NCBI GenBank assembly: GCA_015680685.1
Contig: MNCI01007731.1
Location: forward strand, 693,602 to 757,601
Length of the DNA: 64,000 nt
Source of the DNA: Gnetum montanum
Taxonomy: Eukaryota; Streptophyta; Gnetopsida; Gnetales; Gnetaceae
Direction: 5' to 3'
In this document: positions 24,264 through 35,704 of the stretch, piece by piece
How positions within the stretch are numbered: position 1 is the stretch's first letter
How the letters are laid out: every line of letters begins with the position of its first letter
The notes under the pieces: model-generated
The model's database searches: none
Told to the model about the DNA's origin: nothing
Seen by the model: the letters and a program-made list of their open reading frames with translations, nothing else
Program-made: the position numbers and the translations under genes

Positions 24264-25122
24264 TGATGAATTAGTTTTGCTTAGACCTTGATATCAGATC
24301 ACATGCTATGTTATTGAATATTTGATATCATGGGCTGCATGCTATCTTGTAAATATAGCACTTGGATGCACAGATTCAAACTACTTTTCATTTCATCCTT
24401 AGGTAGAGTCTTATAGTTTCATTTTGTAATTTTAGCAATACAGTAAATGCCCATAGTGTGGTGTTGATTAGTTATACAAAATATTTTTTTGGATGAAGTG
24501 TATTCGGGCATAGTACATGACCAAAAAAAATATCGAGATTGCTTTTTCATCATTACAGCATCCACTTAGTTTTTACTATTTTTCTTAGGAAAGTTTTTTA
24601 CTATTTTCTTAGTTTAATTATTTACATTTCCAAGTATTTTATTTTACTTGTTCATTAGCAAATCAAAATGAGTATAAATGGTTTCAAACATTTAAGTGTA
24701 ATCATTTGGTAATCCCAATAGTGTTATAACTTGTTTCACCCAGTAGCATAACACTTGGGAACCTAGTAATGGTTACATGAGCCCAAGATGTCTACGGTAA
24801 GCTAGGACTAGATGCTTATTGCTCTAGGTTAGAGTAAATTTACATTACCATCATTATTTAGATTTAGATTTCTATTCCCAACTTCCATCATGTTGACAAC
24901 TAGGAGTATTAAAGGCCAAACAACATTAATTATCATATATCTCACTTTGGACTAAACCATACATGATAAAGCTACCACTAGTCCAAGTGGGAGGACAATG
25001 TCCTATGATCAATGCTTAACAATCTAGATGTCACAACTAGTCCCATCCACGAAATTCAATCAAATCGTGCATGAACACTTGTGATTCATATAGCTGGATG
25101 TAGGGGTACCTGCCACTCATCA
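24264..25122 (+). repeat. 3' LTR of the family-Y element
   Basis: 859 bp, colinear with 16,424-17,295. It starts TGATGAATTAG and ends CCACTCATCA, and is followed by ATTGC, a probable decayed target-site duplication. Confidence 0.8.
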
Positions 25123-25127
25123 ATTGC

Positions 25128-25619
25128 TCATGAAAAGAAAATATGATATTTCTTTGCATGAAATTCACTACATTAAGGCTCAATCCAACATCTTCCAATT
25201 TGAGAAACAAACACCTTAACATCAATTCAATTTATGGTCTCTATTGAATTATTTCAAATTTTTTTAACTTTAAACTATCTAGATTTATGAAAAAAAATCA
25301 TTTTTTTCTATCAAGAATTCTTCAAATATTGAAAAAATTAGTATGAATTAAATAGAGAATATAACTAGTCTCTTCATGGATGTAATATGAGTTGTATTTC
25401 TTTTTTTTTAAAGTGATTGATTTAAAAATTTTGAAATTGTGCTAGATTTTTATTTTTAAAAAGTGTTTAGGCTAGATTAAGCATGAAAAGAAAATTACAT
25501 GATATGAGAATAGTCCTAAAAATAAGGGGAGTTCTCTCTCCTTCACATCCCAAAAGAAATCTTCATCACTAAATGCAGGTGTAACATGACCCCACCTACC
25601 AATTGCTAACATAAAAAAG
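25128..25619. other. No gene recognised
   Basis: AT-rich spacer between the family-Y element and LINE copy 3. It contains a 10-base T run near 25,400, which I do not assign to the LINE. Confidence 0.3.
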
Positions 25620-28600
25620 TCAAAGTTGGTGGGTCACCCTTATGGACCCCCTAAAAACCAACTCATCAGTAAGAAACCAAGCAAAAGACAAGGAAATAGT
25701 ATCATCAAGCACCAAAAAGACCAAAAATAGGACCACCAAAATCAACAAACTCAAAACCTTAGGACACCACTTATATTTAGCATGGTAACTGCATACAACT
25801 ATATATAACCCTCTCCTAGCTATGAATGGCATCCAACACTACCCTATGCCATTTTGTATTTACAAATGCTGCTACTTGCTAAAAATATTTGAAAGCTATG
25901 GCTTTTCTTGTGCATTCTGCATCATGCCCTTTACCATCTAGATGAAGTTCCTTCCCCCTCCTTTTGATATGTTTCCTTAAGGTTCCTTAGGGCATGTTGT
26001 AGCCAATATTAATTATCACATAGGGACATTGTTCCTTCCTCAACTAGGTCTACATGCTATTCTCATGTGCTTAATCTAGTTGCTATTTAATTTTGGCTAC
26101 CTCCTATCCTTCTTGCTCCCTATGCTTTTGATCATCCCTCTCTTGGGTCTCCTAGCTCCTTAATATTTTTCCTTATGTTAACCTCTAGTGCATGTAATGC
26201 CACCACCTTCACCAAGTCTCGACATCTATGCTCCTCTTTTGACTCTTTTTTGTGGTGGCACTTTATCTATTCTAGTTTTCTTTGGAATTCCTATTCCCTC
26301 TTATGTCATTTTGCCTCTTAGAGATACACTCTTTTACTTGAGCTTGTGTAGCCATTGCCTCTACTTCAAGAGATGCCAAAACCTTATTCCCTAACTTCCT
26401 TTTCACCCTAGACTCTACATCAATGTTCAAGGATTGGGGTAGCTCCTCTAGCATATACCCCTCATAAACACACCAGCTTGTAGATTCCCTAGATCCTCTT
26501 GGTCATTAGAGTCCTCCAACTCCATTGTAAGGTCCACCACCACAACTGGGACACAACGTGACCTCCAATGGTGATACACCACCTGAATTTGTAAAGCTTG
26601 CAACTTTAGCCAATCGTCCTCCAACACTCCCCACCATAGAGCTAAAACAAAATCTGAATGAGTACCCCTCTTTTGCTATCAAAGGATGGCTAAGAAAAAA
26701 TGAGGCAAGTTAACCTTATAACCCTTGCAAAGGCTACAAATGAAATTGAATTTCACTCCCAACAACTTTGAGGCATTGCCCAAGTGCAGGAAAAACCTAT
26801 TAACGAAGATAGCCACATCTTACTAGAGAGGCTCCAATACTAACTTTGGGACCTGACCACTCCCAATCTTAAGCATAGCCCTATGTAAAACTCATATGCA
26901 TCCTATAGCCCCTACCCTCAAAATAGCACCTCCTCCCATTTTTCTAGTGTATGTAAATAACTTGTAATCTTCTCCTTTGAGAGTTTAATGTGTACCCTCT
27001 GAATCACGTGTTGTCTCAGTGCCAATTGATATAGAAGGGCCCATACTCTAGGTTTGGGTCCCCTTGTATCAAAGCTAGCACATCCATCCATGCCACTCTG
27101 GAAACCATATTCCAAAGAATTGAATTCTCCCAGTACTTCATGCAAGATGTATTATATGTGGGAGTGATCCCCATGGCCAAATGCACTTCCTACCAAGGCC
27201 TCACTTCACTCACCACAACCTTGTGATTTTGCATTTACCAAAGTATCCATAGGATTGTGGTTTACCATCAAGCACAACTAGTAGCTGAATATTTGCAACT
27301 TGTCACACTCTCTATGAAAATGGGTATTCCAAAATAAAGTGTTCAATTGTTTCCACCCATGACATGTAGAGGAGACATATGGTTTCAAAATTCACCTCCC
27401 ACTATTGTAATTCATGTCACATAAGGATATAAGAATGATTGAAAAGCCATATAAACATTTTAATCTTTTTAGGAAGACAATATTTCCATAATTTTTGCCA
27501 TCCCCGGACCTTTAGGTATTTTTCTTTAACAAAGTACTTTGGTGGCACACCCAAAAATCCCAGCATCATCAGTTCCTTCACATGCATGAATAAAGCCCAC
27601 CAAATATGAGAATCATGCACAGAGGCATTGCATTACTGATACTTATTGTTTGTTAGATTGTGGTCATGCCAAAGTAGTCAATTAAGAAGCCCTTGGTATT
27701 CCATTGCAATGACATCTTGAAATCTAAGGATTCCAAGCCCTCTAGCTTTTTTGGATTTGGCCACTATATTCCACTCAACCATATGCATCCAATCATCCCC
27801 ATTATCCCCTGACCATGTGAAATTCCTAATCAGTTGATCAACTTTCTATATGATGTCTACTAGGGAAAAAGCAGCTGATGTTATGTATTGAGTAATAGCT
27901 AGAAGAATCGAAGTAGCTAATAGCAACCTCCTAGCGCAAGTTCAAAACTGAGCCATCTAATGACCAATCCTATTCTACAACCTTTGAAGAAGATCCCCTC
28001 GAACATGCCTCCAATGCTAAGAATATAGAGGTAACCCAAGATAAATGTCATTCATGGATCTTGGTAAAATCCCTAGGAGTTGCACAATTCAGCCTTAAAC
28101 CTTGGCATCCATATTTAGTAGATGAATTTCAGACTTACCTCGATTGATCTCTAATCTGACCTCCTTTGCCAAAACACCCTACCAATTACCACTACCTGAG
28201 GTACTACCACCCGAGAGAACAAAATGGTATCATGAATGTAATATTCAACCAGGTAACTAACACCTCTAATATCTAGACCTTTCATCCCCTTTACCTTATA
28301 ATAGGCCCACATTGCATCCATGATAATAATAAATAGATATGGGAAAACGGGATAGCCCTAGTGTAGCCCCCTTACATAGGAGGAAAACCCCTAAAACCTC
28401 CCCTCCAAATCTAGTGAGAAGGCTCCTAACATCTAAATATGCATGCAAAGATCCACAAAGTGTAGGTGAAAGGCTTTTCTAAACGTTATGTTTTTGAGAG
28501 TATTGCATGACATTGTGTTCTATGCTTTAGTGATATCAAGTTTAAGGCACATAACTGGGTATTTCGTTTCTTTCAAGGAGTGCAACACTTCTTGAACTAG

Positions 28601-29690
28601 AATGATTTGGTCTTAAATATACCTATCCTTAACAAATATAGCTTGTTCCTCCCAAACTAATCATGGCTTCAAGGGTCCATCCAAGCCACTAGCATTTTGG
28701 TAAACTAGCAAAGTAGATTGTTGCACACTCCAATTGGCTGAAAATGAGCAAGAGTTGTGGGATTGGCCATCTCATGGATAAGAATCAGCTAGGAGTAATT
28801 GATCTCCTATCGAACCTACCTCCAATGCAACATGGTGTTTAAGGTATCCAACAACATATCCCCTAAAACATCAATGCATGCTTAAAAAAATTCCATTGGC
28901 CACCTTTCAAGACTAGGCACACTCTTCCCTTTTGAGCTTCTCCTAATTCTTGCTTATCAAAAGGTGTTAGTAACCTTTGATTATCATCTTCACTTAGGAT
29001 CTACTTAACATCAATGGAGAGAGGTATAGTCTCCTTCTACTACCAAATGCTTAATTAATAGGCAATCAGCACATGGACAACCTCCTATTTCTCTTCCTTC
29101 ATTGTGCTAGCAATCTAGATACTATGAATCTATTTGGAGATCCATGCTAAATGGGTAGTTGTGAACAAAAAATGAATATTCATATCCCTTCCTGAAGCCA
29201 ATGTGCCTAATCCCATTTTCATTAATAGGTTTTTTCCTTTTCATGTAGCATTTAAAGCATTGCTAGCAACTCCCCCTCATCATCCTCAAGATCCTTCTTC
29301 TACTTCTTCATTGCCTGAATCATCACTAAACGCTCCATCAATTTTCCATGAAAAGGCCTTAAAAAAAACTTATTCTCAAATATCATTTCCCTAATGCTCT
29401 ATTTTAGTATATTTAAATCCTACTTAAGAAAATCCTTGGGATTAGTGGGGTAGGGATAGTCCTTCCAAATCTCCTCCATTGGCAGCCTCAACTAAGGCTT
29501 GACCAATCAATTTCATTCAAATCGAAATGGTGTTGGCCCCTCTGCCTTCCTAAAACTAGGAGGCCAACTTGGAAAGAAAATGATCTATGGTTAAAGGTCA
29601 TCCTTTCCTTCCACAAAATAGTCATCCCCTTATGCTGATATATAATTTTTCTATCTAAATGAAAGGGTTGAAAACTTGAGTTCTATCGAA
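25620..29690 (-). mobile_element. L1-type plant LINE (copy 3), 5'-truncated, minus strand
   Basis: Minus-strand order is endonuclease remnants (about 29.69-28.95 kb), reverse transcriptase (28.65-27.7 kb), zf-RVT (27.62-27.42 kb), a charged C-terminal stretch (26.45-26.27 kb) and a T/G-rich 3' UTR (to about 25.62 kb). No ORF1 or ORF2 start was found, as expected for a 5'-truncated copy. The ends are approximate. Confidence 0.7.
27420..28950 (-). pseudogene. LINE ORF2 reverse transcriptase and zf-RVT (copy 3)
   Basis: RT motifs run in order on the minus strand: QIILVQEVLHSL at about 28,600, VMCLKLDITKA (28,545; first catalytic aspartate kept), GLHQGYPVFPYLFIIIMDAM (about 28,300), then YIHDTILF at about 28,225, where the family has FADDTLLF, so one of the two aspartates is lost. 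The thumb follows, and zf-RVT begins WKYCLPKKIKMFIWLFNHS at 27,490-27,430. This RT is better preserved than in copy 1. Confidence 0.75.
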
Positions 29691-30530
29691 GAGATCTTTT
29701 GCATATTTTGGTCTCTACATGCATGTAATTAAAATTTCATACTTAGTTATAGGTCCTAAATATAATTTTAATAAAAAATAGTTCTTAACAATGTTGAAAA
29801 ATTGACCTGCTTTTCTATTTGCTAAAATTTTATAATTTCACACATGATAGGTATCTTTTAGGGTACAAATGTTTGTTGACATAGGAATGGATTTTAACTT
29901 CCATATTTAAATAGTGATCCAATCAATTTAAGTTCTAAAAATGAAATATTTAGAAACATAATACTATGCTAAATTAGTATAATGCTAATGGTGGTTGAGA
30001 AAAATTTCAAAACGTTCAATAACTTGTTGGTACAAGAATGCATTTGATTCAAAAGCTTACACATTGAATACCATGAGGACCATAGAAAGCTAATTTAGAA
30101 AGAAGCTAATTGATTCACAACCATTCAAATATATATATATATATATAACAATAATAAAAAAATGTCAAAAGTAACAAAGAAAAAGAAAGTTTTAAAGGTT
30201 TTTGTAATGCCCTTGTAGGCTTTCATCTTTACAACCAAATCCTAAAAACCCTCCTCTCTTGGGTAGGAAAAGGATCATACTTTAGCCTTGTTTAGAAGCA
30301 CTGTCATGGGTGTTCACTTCTTACTAAAGGATTTATTGTTAACATCTAGAAAGAGAAAAATAAATATATAAAAGAAATAATAGAGAGCATCAGTAAGGCA
30401 TAAGCATAAGTTAAACAAAGTTTCTAACAAGATTTTTGACCTAAGGTTCTGTCACTTGAAAAAGATTATTAACCTCTAAGAATGATATCAAAGTAAGATA
30501 TAAATCAAAACCAAAATACTTAGAAATTAA
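29691..30530. repeat. AT-rich spacer with an (AT)n microsatellite
   Basis: A short (AT)n run lies near 30,128-30,147. Nothing else was recognised. Confidence 0.5.
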
Positions 30531-31310
30531 ATGAAAGATAACTTGGAAATGTTTCATGGAATGAGAATAATAAAAGGCATAAAGGTGACAACAAGTCAGG
30601 AGATAGAAGTAACAATTAGTGGTAGCAATCATGGGTTTAGATTGGTGAGTGGTGGCAATGGAGGAGGCAATATCAACATTAAGGATGATAATGATATCAA
30701 GGGAAAAAATGATGAAAATTCCACTAGGGTTGCATATATAGGTGATGACATGGAGGAAACAATAGAAGCTAAAGGCTACAATAAAGTTGCTAGTTGTGTG
30801 CTTGAGAAGGATGCAATTGTGGGGGGCCTAGGGGCCTCATCAAGTGGGTAGCCCCTAGCTGCTTTCGATGCTTAGCACCTTGGGATGGAAAGCATTGATG
30901 TAGTTTCTCATGTTTTAGGAAATATTTCTCTTGAAATGAATGGAAATGTACTTGACGGTATGTAGAAGATGTAACTAAGTCTCATAGAAAAGTTTTTGTC
31001 ACCTAGAGCTCATCCAAGCATAAACCTCATCAAGTGTTGGATCATCTTCTTGTGGAATGTTAGTGAGATGGAGATTCCTTCTTTGGCTAAGGACCTTTTT
31101 CTTTTCATTTTCTAGAATGAGGGAGATTGGTATGAAGTTTTGTTGGGGATCCTGTTGGCACATTTAGCCATTGTATGGAACAGAGACATGAGATGGTTGA
31201 GATTTTCTGAAATATTACAATACAAATATTTGAAATGGCAAGATGTGATTGGGAAAGGTATTGGTTTCTATCATTTTTATTAAATAAAGAAGAAGAAGAG
31301 AAAGAGATGG
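30531..31310 (+). pseudogene. Unrecognised ORF remnant, possibly the N-terminal part of a LINE ORF1
   Basis: Open from 30,531 to 30,851 (106 residues, Gly/Asn/Asp-rich middle). The frame continues to about 31,310 with only a few TAG/TAA interruptions. The downstream part (INLIKCWIIFLWNVSEMEIP, then NEGDWYEVLLG) loosely resembles the DUF4283 region that starts plant LINE ORF1. That similarity is weak and I would not rely on it. Confidence 0.3.
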
Positions 31311-31494
31311 AAATCACTATGGGGATTTTAATGAATTCTCCCGTAAAAAGATAAGCATAAACCTTAGCCCTGTTCCAAAGGGGAGACGTTGATTTCTTTT
31401 GGGACACATCGCACAAATTAAACAGAAAATCAGAATTTTTCACCATGGTATGAGCGCAAGGTACCAAGGCATCGCGCCTCTGGGAAGACCGCAA
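31105..31494 (-). CDS. Doubtful ORF downstream of the secreted-protein candidate
   Basis: 129 residues, Ser/Ile-rich, no recognisable domain. Its upstream half overlaps the CpG-rich island and its downstream half is ordinary AT-rich sequence. It overlaps the opposite-strand remnant at 30,531-31,310. It is listed only because it is among the longer ORFs in a little-decayed stretch, and a chance ORF is likely. Confidence 0.15.
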   Translation of the reverse strand: MRSSQRRDALVPCAHTMVKNSDFLFNLCDVSQKKSTSPLWNRAKVYAYLFTGEFIKIPIVISISFSSSSLFNKNDRNQYLSQSHLAISNICIVIFQKISTISCLCSIQWLNVPTGSPTKLHTNLPHSRK

Positions 31495-32210
31495 TATTCA
31501 CCAGAATTTTGCAGGTCACGATTGAGGGCAACGGTGCAGTAGTGCAGACCACGTCTGGAGGCAACGACGGAGAGGGCGGCAGAGACATCAGCGCGATGTT
31601 ATTCATGCAGAGAAAAGAAAAACGCGGCTGCGGAAGTCATCAAGAAATAGAGGAAAAGAAAGGGACAGACATCAGAATTTCATTTTTTGTTGGGCAGCAA
31701 AACATAAGCAATGTTGACCGCCTCTATGACAGGTGAACAGGGCCATAAAAACCCCCTCATGCGTCGCCAAACCTTGCTGGATTCTATGTTGTTCTGAAAT
31801 CCTCGCCGTTCTAAAAACAAAAAGAAGAATCTTTGCCGTAGCGGGAGGAGCCCTAAGATTTACACAACATCACAAACTGCGTCGTACAGACGGCACAATA
31901 TTTTCAGGCAGTTCCAGGCTTGTGAATGCATTTCAAAAGGTGTTCTAGGCGGTAAAAGAAACAACAAAAAATTGGTAATCACCAATTTATCCGCCCTGGA
32001 ACCTGCAATCAAAAAAGATATAATCATGCCCGATGCTAATGCCTTTGATATGACGATGTTTCCTGACATGGCGGCTGAGCCTTCTCCTATGCTGGCAGTT
32101 GCTGGTAACGATTTTTGGTATGTTGAATCAGTTGCAGGTTCGGTGGCTTCACCTTCGGGTTCGTCTTTCAGGTCATTCTGAATTTTAGCTACAATTATCA
32201 GGATGCAAAA
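31340..32210. other. CpG-rich, little-decayed island
   Basis: CpG dinucleotides are frequent here (for example 31,515-31,600 and 31,800-32,170), unlike the flanking sequence where CpG is almost absent. This implies a region that has not been methylated for long, either a recent insertion or genuine low-copy genic DNA. It overlaps a 125-residue minus-strand ORF and several shorter plus-strand ORFs. Confidence 0.6.
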
Positions 32211-32237
32211 AAATAAATTAACTACCACTACCACCAA
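31860..32237 (-). CDS. Candidate small secreted or membrane-anchored protein, unrecognised
   Basis: 125-residue ORF on the minus strand. Residues 1-20 (MVVVVVNLFFCILIIVAKIQ) look like a signal peptide or membrane segment. An acidic, Thr/Pro/Glu-containing stretch follows, then a second hydrophobic segment around residues 68-77 (ASGMIISFLIAG) and a hydrophobic C-terminal part. The layout is loosely like a GPI-anchored arabinogalactan peptide, but it lacks their Ala-Pro repeats, so I do not assign that family. A CAG/G acceptor-like site inside the ORF at about 31,995-32,000 leaves room for a spliced model. The ORF sits in the only CpG-rich stretch of the window. It could still be a chance ORF. 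Confidence 0.35.
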   Translation of the reverse strand: MVVVVVNLFFCILIIVAKIQNDLKDEPEGEATEPATDSTYQKSLPATASIGEGSAAMSGNIVISKALASGMIISFLIAGSRADKLVITNFLLFLLPPRTPFEMHSQAWNCLKILCRLYDAVCDVV

Positions 32238-32539
32238 AAAGGTGGAGATTATATTATATTTCTATTACAAAATCGTAAAGCTTAGTGGCACTTAGAATTT
32301 AAAATTTAAATTAGATTAGATTAGGGATCTAAACAAAGTACATAATACAATACATATAGTGTGGAGCCCTATTTTAGAAAAGCTTGCTTAAAAACATTAT
32401 TATATATAAGTCATTACCTATTAAAAATTTTCCATATTGATTATCCCATTTAAAGTCACATTAAAGTTAGCATAAAATGCTCCTCATTTTATGTATACTT
32501 CCTAACTTCCTAAATCACATAATTTTCTCCTAGCTTATT

Positions 32540-33130
32540 GGACAAGTAATCCTCTGATTGGTTAGTCAAATTACGTAAGAGAGAAGATAGGAGAGATATT
32601 TTTGAGATATTTTTGGGATATTTTTCCTAGGAAAAGGAGAATCTCATTTTTTGGAAAGTCTTATACACCACTTAGAAGACTTGACATCTCATTTTGAAGA
32701 GGCAAAATCAAAAAGATATATATGTTTATGAAGTAAGTTGCCATTATAGCTTGTATTCCTATGTATTTTAGAAATTATATTTTAATTTTCTATAATATTG
32801 TAACTACCAAGGCTACTTGTCAACTTCTTTTTCTCTTTGGTGGGTGCAACCACCCAAAATTGTTGTAACTTACCTAACTTGTTGTGCAAGTAATCTCCTC
32901 ATTGGTTGGCTAAGTTACTTGGGAGAGAAGTTAGGTGAGATATTTTTGAATATGTAACTTCCCTACCTACCTTTGAACCCTATAAAAAGGCTTCAAGGGT
33001 CAAGGAGAAAGAGGGGAGAATCACAAGGGGTCTCACACATCACACTTGAAAGATTTGTAAAGAAGATTTCTTGCAAGATGGCTTGCTAGAATAAAGATTT
33101 CAACCTCTTTGTCATGGTCCTGTGAGTTAT
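32540..33130 (+). repeat. LTR-like sequence with internal duplication, TATA and poly(A) motifs
   Basis: Two related stretches of about 75 bp (32,540-32,612 and 32,885-32,950) share CAAGTAATC, CTC.GATTGGTT and GAGAGAAG..AGG.GAGATATTTTTGA. After the second comes CCCTATAAAAAGGCTTCAAGG (TATA at about 32,980) and, 110 bp on, GAATAAAG (poly(A)-like). This is the layout of an LTR promoter and terminator. No partner LTR was found. Confidence 0.4.
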
Positions 33131-33790
33131 GCATTTCATTTTTTGTTTTTTTTAAAATTGTTTAGCTACTGGTTTAGATAGTATCATCCTTCGCAAGTAA
33201 TTTTTGGATTTTTAGATTGCTCTTATTGTTCTTGTTTCCCGATAGAAATTTCTATTAAAATTTTGCCATAGAAGCGCTTGTGTTTAAAAGCCTTGAGAGC
33301 ATTTTAGTAGTAAATTTCATTATTGTGCAACATGTGGGAACTGCTATTGGGATTGTTGTAAGAGAGCCTCTGTTTGTAGTCGAGAGGGTTCAGAAAATCT
33401 TTGGTATTTTGATGGGACCATAATAGCTTCTTTTTATCTTTAAAGTGAATTCCCGTGGTATTTCAATCAGAAATTGTCAAGTCTTTTAAGGTTCTTTTTG
33501 AATGCAATCGTTGGCATCCATTATCTAGTCAAAATGGAGTCTCATACGTGGTAGTTTACGCAGCAATTTTTGGTAGCATAATAGGATTGTCTTGAAGATA
33601 TTGCTTGTTTGAGCCTTGGAAGTTTGAACAATTCGTAGATATTGAATTTGGGATAGCTTTATTGNACAGTACTTGGCAAAGTTGGCTAAATCTCTTTAAA
33701 GTAAGTCATTTGTAGTTCACACACAACGAAATTGTTACATTTACACAACCACACGCTGCAACAGCACACACACATACTCACATTAACTAC
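33131..33790 (+). other. Sequence downstream of the LTR-like block; single N at 33,665
   Basis: T-rich, moderately CpG-containing sequence, probably transcribed or leader sequence of the same element. No open frame of note. The N at 33,665 is an assembly mark. Confidence 0.3.
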
Positions 33791-33794
33791 TAAG

Positions 33795-34330
33795 TTTATT
33801 TGGAGGTATCTGGGCCTTGGTGTTGCTAAAGACCAGCAGGCACCTAAATCCTGTTCGAGGACACTCGTTGATGGTCGCATCCCAAACGTTCGCCAACAGA
33901 TCCATGGTTCTTTGGAGTTGAGGGTTAGCTTTAACCTATTGGTGGCTAGGGGTCCAATGGAACTTATATGTTTTCACATAAACTATAGTTTGGATGAGGT
34001 TCTTAGGATTTCCTAGGAATTATAGATTGAGGAGTTCCTCTACAAACTCATTGACTTCTTTGGGGAATTTATTACTTATGACAAATTTATCACTTTGAAG
34101 GAGCACATGAGCTTTGCAAGGTTTTGTATGTGGCAATCTCTCTCATCCATGGATCTTTTGCATGAATTTTACCTTGACCTTCTTGTAGGAAAGGAAGTGC
34201 TAATAGTTGATGAGGAGAATGTTTCCATTGTGGCTGCATTCTTTCCTCTTTCCCAATTGCTATCCTACTAGCTGTGGTGTTTGTAGGAAAGGGAATCATG
34301 TCACTAGGGATTGTTGGGTGCATATCTAGG
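33795..34330 (+). pseudogene. LINE ORF1: DUF4283-like domain and CCHC zinc knuckle (copy 4)
   Basis: Reads through FGEFITYDKFITLKEHMSFA and DLLVGKEVLIVDEENVSIV, then a perfect CX2CX4HX4C knuckle (CGVCRKGNHVTRDC) at 34,273-34,314. In plant L1 ORF1 the DUF4283 domain precedes exactly such a knuckle, and the protein binds LINE RNA. A TAG and frame losses lie between the parts. Confidence 0.65.
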
Positions 34331-34760
34331 TGCCTAAGTAGAAATTGGAGGTCTCGTGTCTAATTGGAAAGTCATTCAATTAAAGGATAGGGTTTCCCTA
34401 GATCCATTCCCTTAAAGCTAGGGTCTGTAGTAAGGCCATTAGGCCCCTCTACTTAAGCAATGGATTATGAATTTTTTCCTATTAAGGAGGTGGTGGAGGC
34501 TGGTTTGGATGGGATGGGGGCAAAGTGGATAGGGCTACAGTGCCTTTGTTGGACTCTATTTTCATTTCTTCTTTACACAAGGTTTTTTTGGATGAGGGAA
34601 ATATTTTCCAAGAGGATTATTTGAGTTTGACTATGATGCTGAAAATGAAGTGACCAAGTCTCCATGAAGCACAGGCAAAGAAGAAGATACGATAGGATAT
34701 TGACTTAGGAACTTACTGGATTATTAGAGGGGTCTACAAGAAATGGTTTACTAGTAGACC

Positions 34761-35560
34761 ATGATGATCCTTTTATGGAATTTTAGGATACAAGGTAACC
34801 CCTTTAAAAAAAGTACCTTTAAGAAACTGGTGTGTATGGAAGGCTGCAATATTGTTTATCTCTAGACGACTAAGCTTCAAGGGACACAAAGAGATTTGCT
34901 ACATTGGCAGGGTTGGACCTACTTTGTGGAGAGTTTTGGGAGGGTTGGGGGATTTGCAACCCTCTCCATAATGCTAATGGACCTCCTTCATGCTTTAGAT
35001 TGGATTATCACCACTTTTGAACCTTCATAGGGCCTTTGACTCGCAAATTTCTATGGGCCCCAGGATTGGGTAGATTGTCTTCAAGAATTGCATCAAATTG
35101 CTACCAAGATTCTAGAGTTGGACACTTGAGTCCTAGTGGGGTATTTCACTTAGAGGTTGTATGGTTGGGAAAAGATTGAAGGGGACTTCACTAAACTCCT
35201 AGCAGCCATTAATTCCTTCAATTCATCCATATTGGTTAATGTTGACATCAAAGGTTGCCAATTTATGTAGAGTAACAAGAGGAAGTAGTCTAATTGAATT
35301 TTCTATAGGATTGATTAGGTCTAGGTTAGTTCTGCTTTATTTCTAACCAAAGGTATCTCTATCATAGGACATGAGTGGAGATCATTCTATTATAGAGTCC
35401 TACTTTATTCTTTCTAGTACATAGGTGAGACTACCCTATCCTAGTTCAAATTTGAACACATGTGGCTAATGAAATGTTGCCTATGTAAACTTGTAAGGGA
35501 TTTTTGGGACTATTTCCCAACATAAAAAGACCCACATGAATTTCTTAAGTGTGGCCTATC
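34761..35560 (+). pseudogene. LINE ORF2 endonuclease fragment (copy 4)
   Basis: Starts MMILLWNFR (family MxILSWNCRG). It includes LQELHQIATKIL and VLVGYFT (decayed GDFN). About 270 codons survive, with several TAG/TGA, and RT is missing. Confidence 0.65.
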
Positions 35561-35680
35561 CCTACTTGAACATGGGATTTGAAGGATTCAAAAAGAGAAA
35601 AAGTTATCCTTCATGTGAGCTATGTAGTTTTGTAATAAAGACTACTATACATATANGATGAAAAATAATATTAATTAAAC

Positions 35681-35704
35681 TAGGAGAGAGAGAGAGAGAG
35701 AGAA
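35681..35704 (+). repeat. (GA)n microsatellite
   Basis: About ten GA units at the inner edge of the family-Y LTR. A single N lies just upstream at 35,656. Confidence 0.85.

Larger units (their letters stand above)
16424..25122 (+). mobile_element. Athila-like Ty3/gypsy LTR retrotransposon (family Y), 8.7 kb, carrying a nested solo LTR
   Basis: Two LTRs (16,424-17,295 and 24,264-25,122) have the same order of motifs and end in CATCA. The inside starts with a tRNA-Asp-type primer site and gag and ends with a polypurine tract. The 5-bp flanks are ACTAC (16,419-16,423) and ATTGC (25,123-25,127), which differ by two transitions from a common ACTGC, consistent with a decayed duplication. Without the 1,575-bp solo LTR and one TATGG copy the element is about 7.1 kb. 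No protease, RT, RNase H or integrase was recognised, so it looks non-autonomous or deleted. Confidence 0.8.
33790..35640 (+). mobile_element. 5' part of an L1-type LINE (copy 4), plus strand, 3'-truncated
   Basis: ORF1 with an intact CCHC knuckle is followed by the ORF2 endonuclease start at 34,761. The endonuclease reads through TTKLQGTQRD, LANFYGPQDW and a decayed SN.....IFYRID to about 35,400. The copy stops near 35.6 kb before any RT motif, where a (GA)n run and a family-Y LTR begin. A LINE with its 5' part kept and its 3' part missing was probably cut by the neighbouring LTR element or by deletion. Confidence 0.7.

Noticed and set aside
25399-25410. T run as the tail of LINE copy 3
   Set aside because: The sequence next to it lacks a LINE 3' UTR pattern; a UTR-like stretch occurs instead at about 25.62-25.83 kb.
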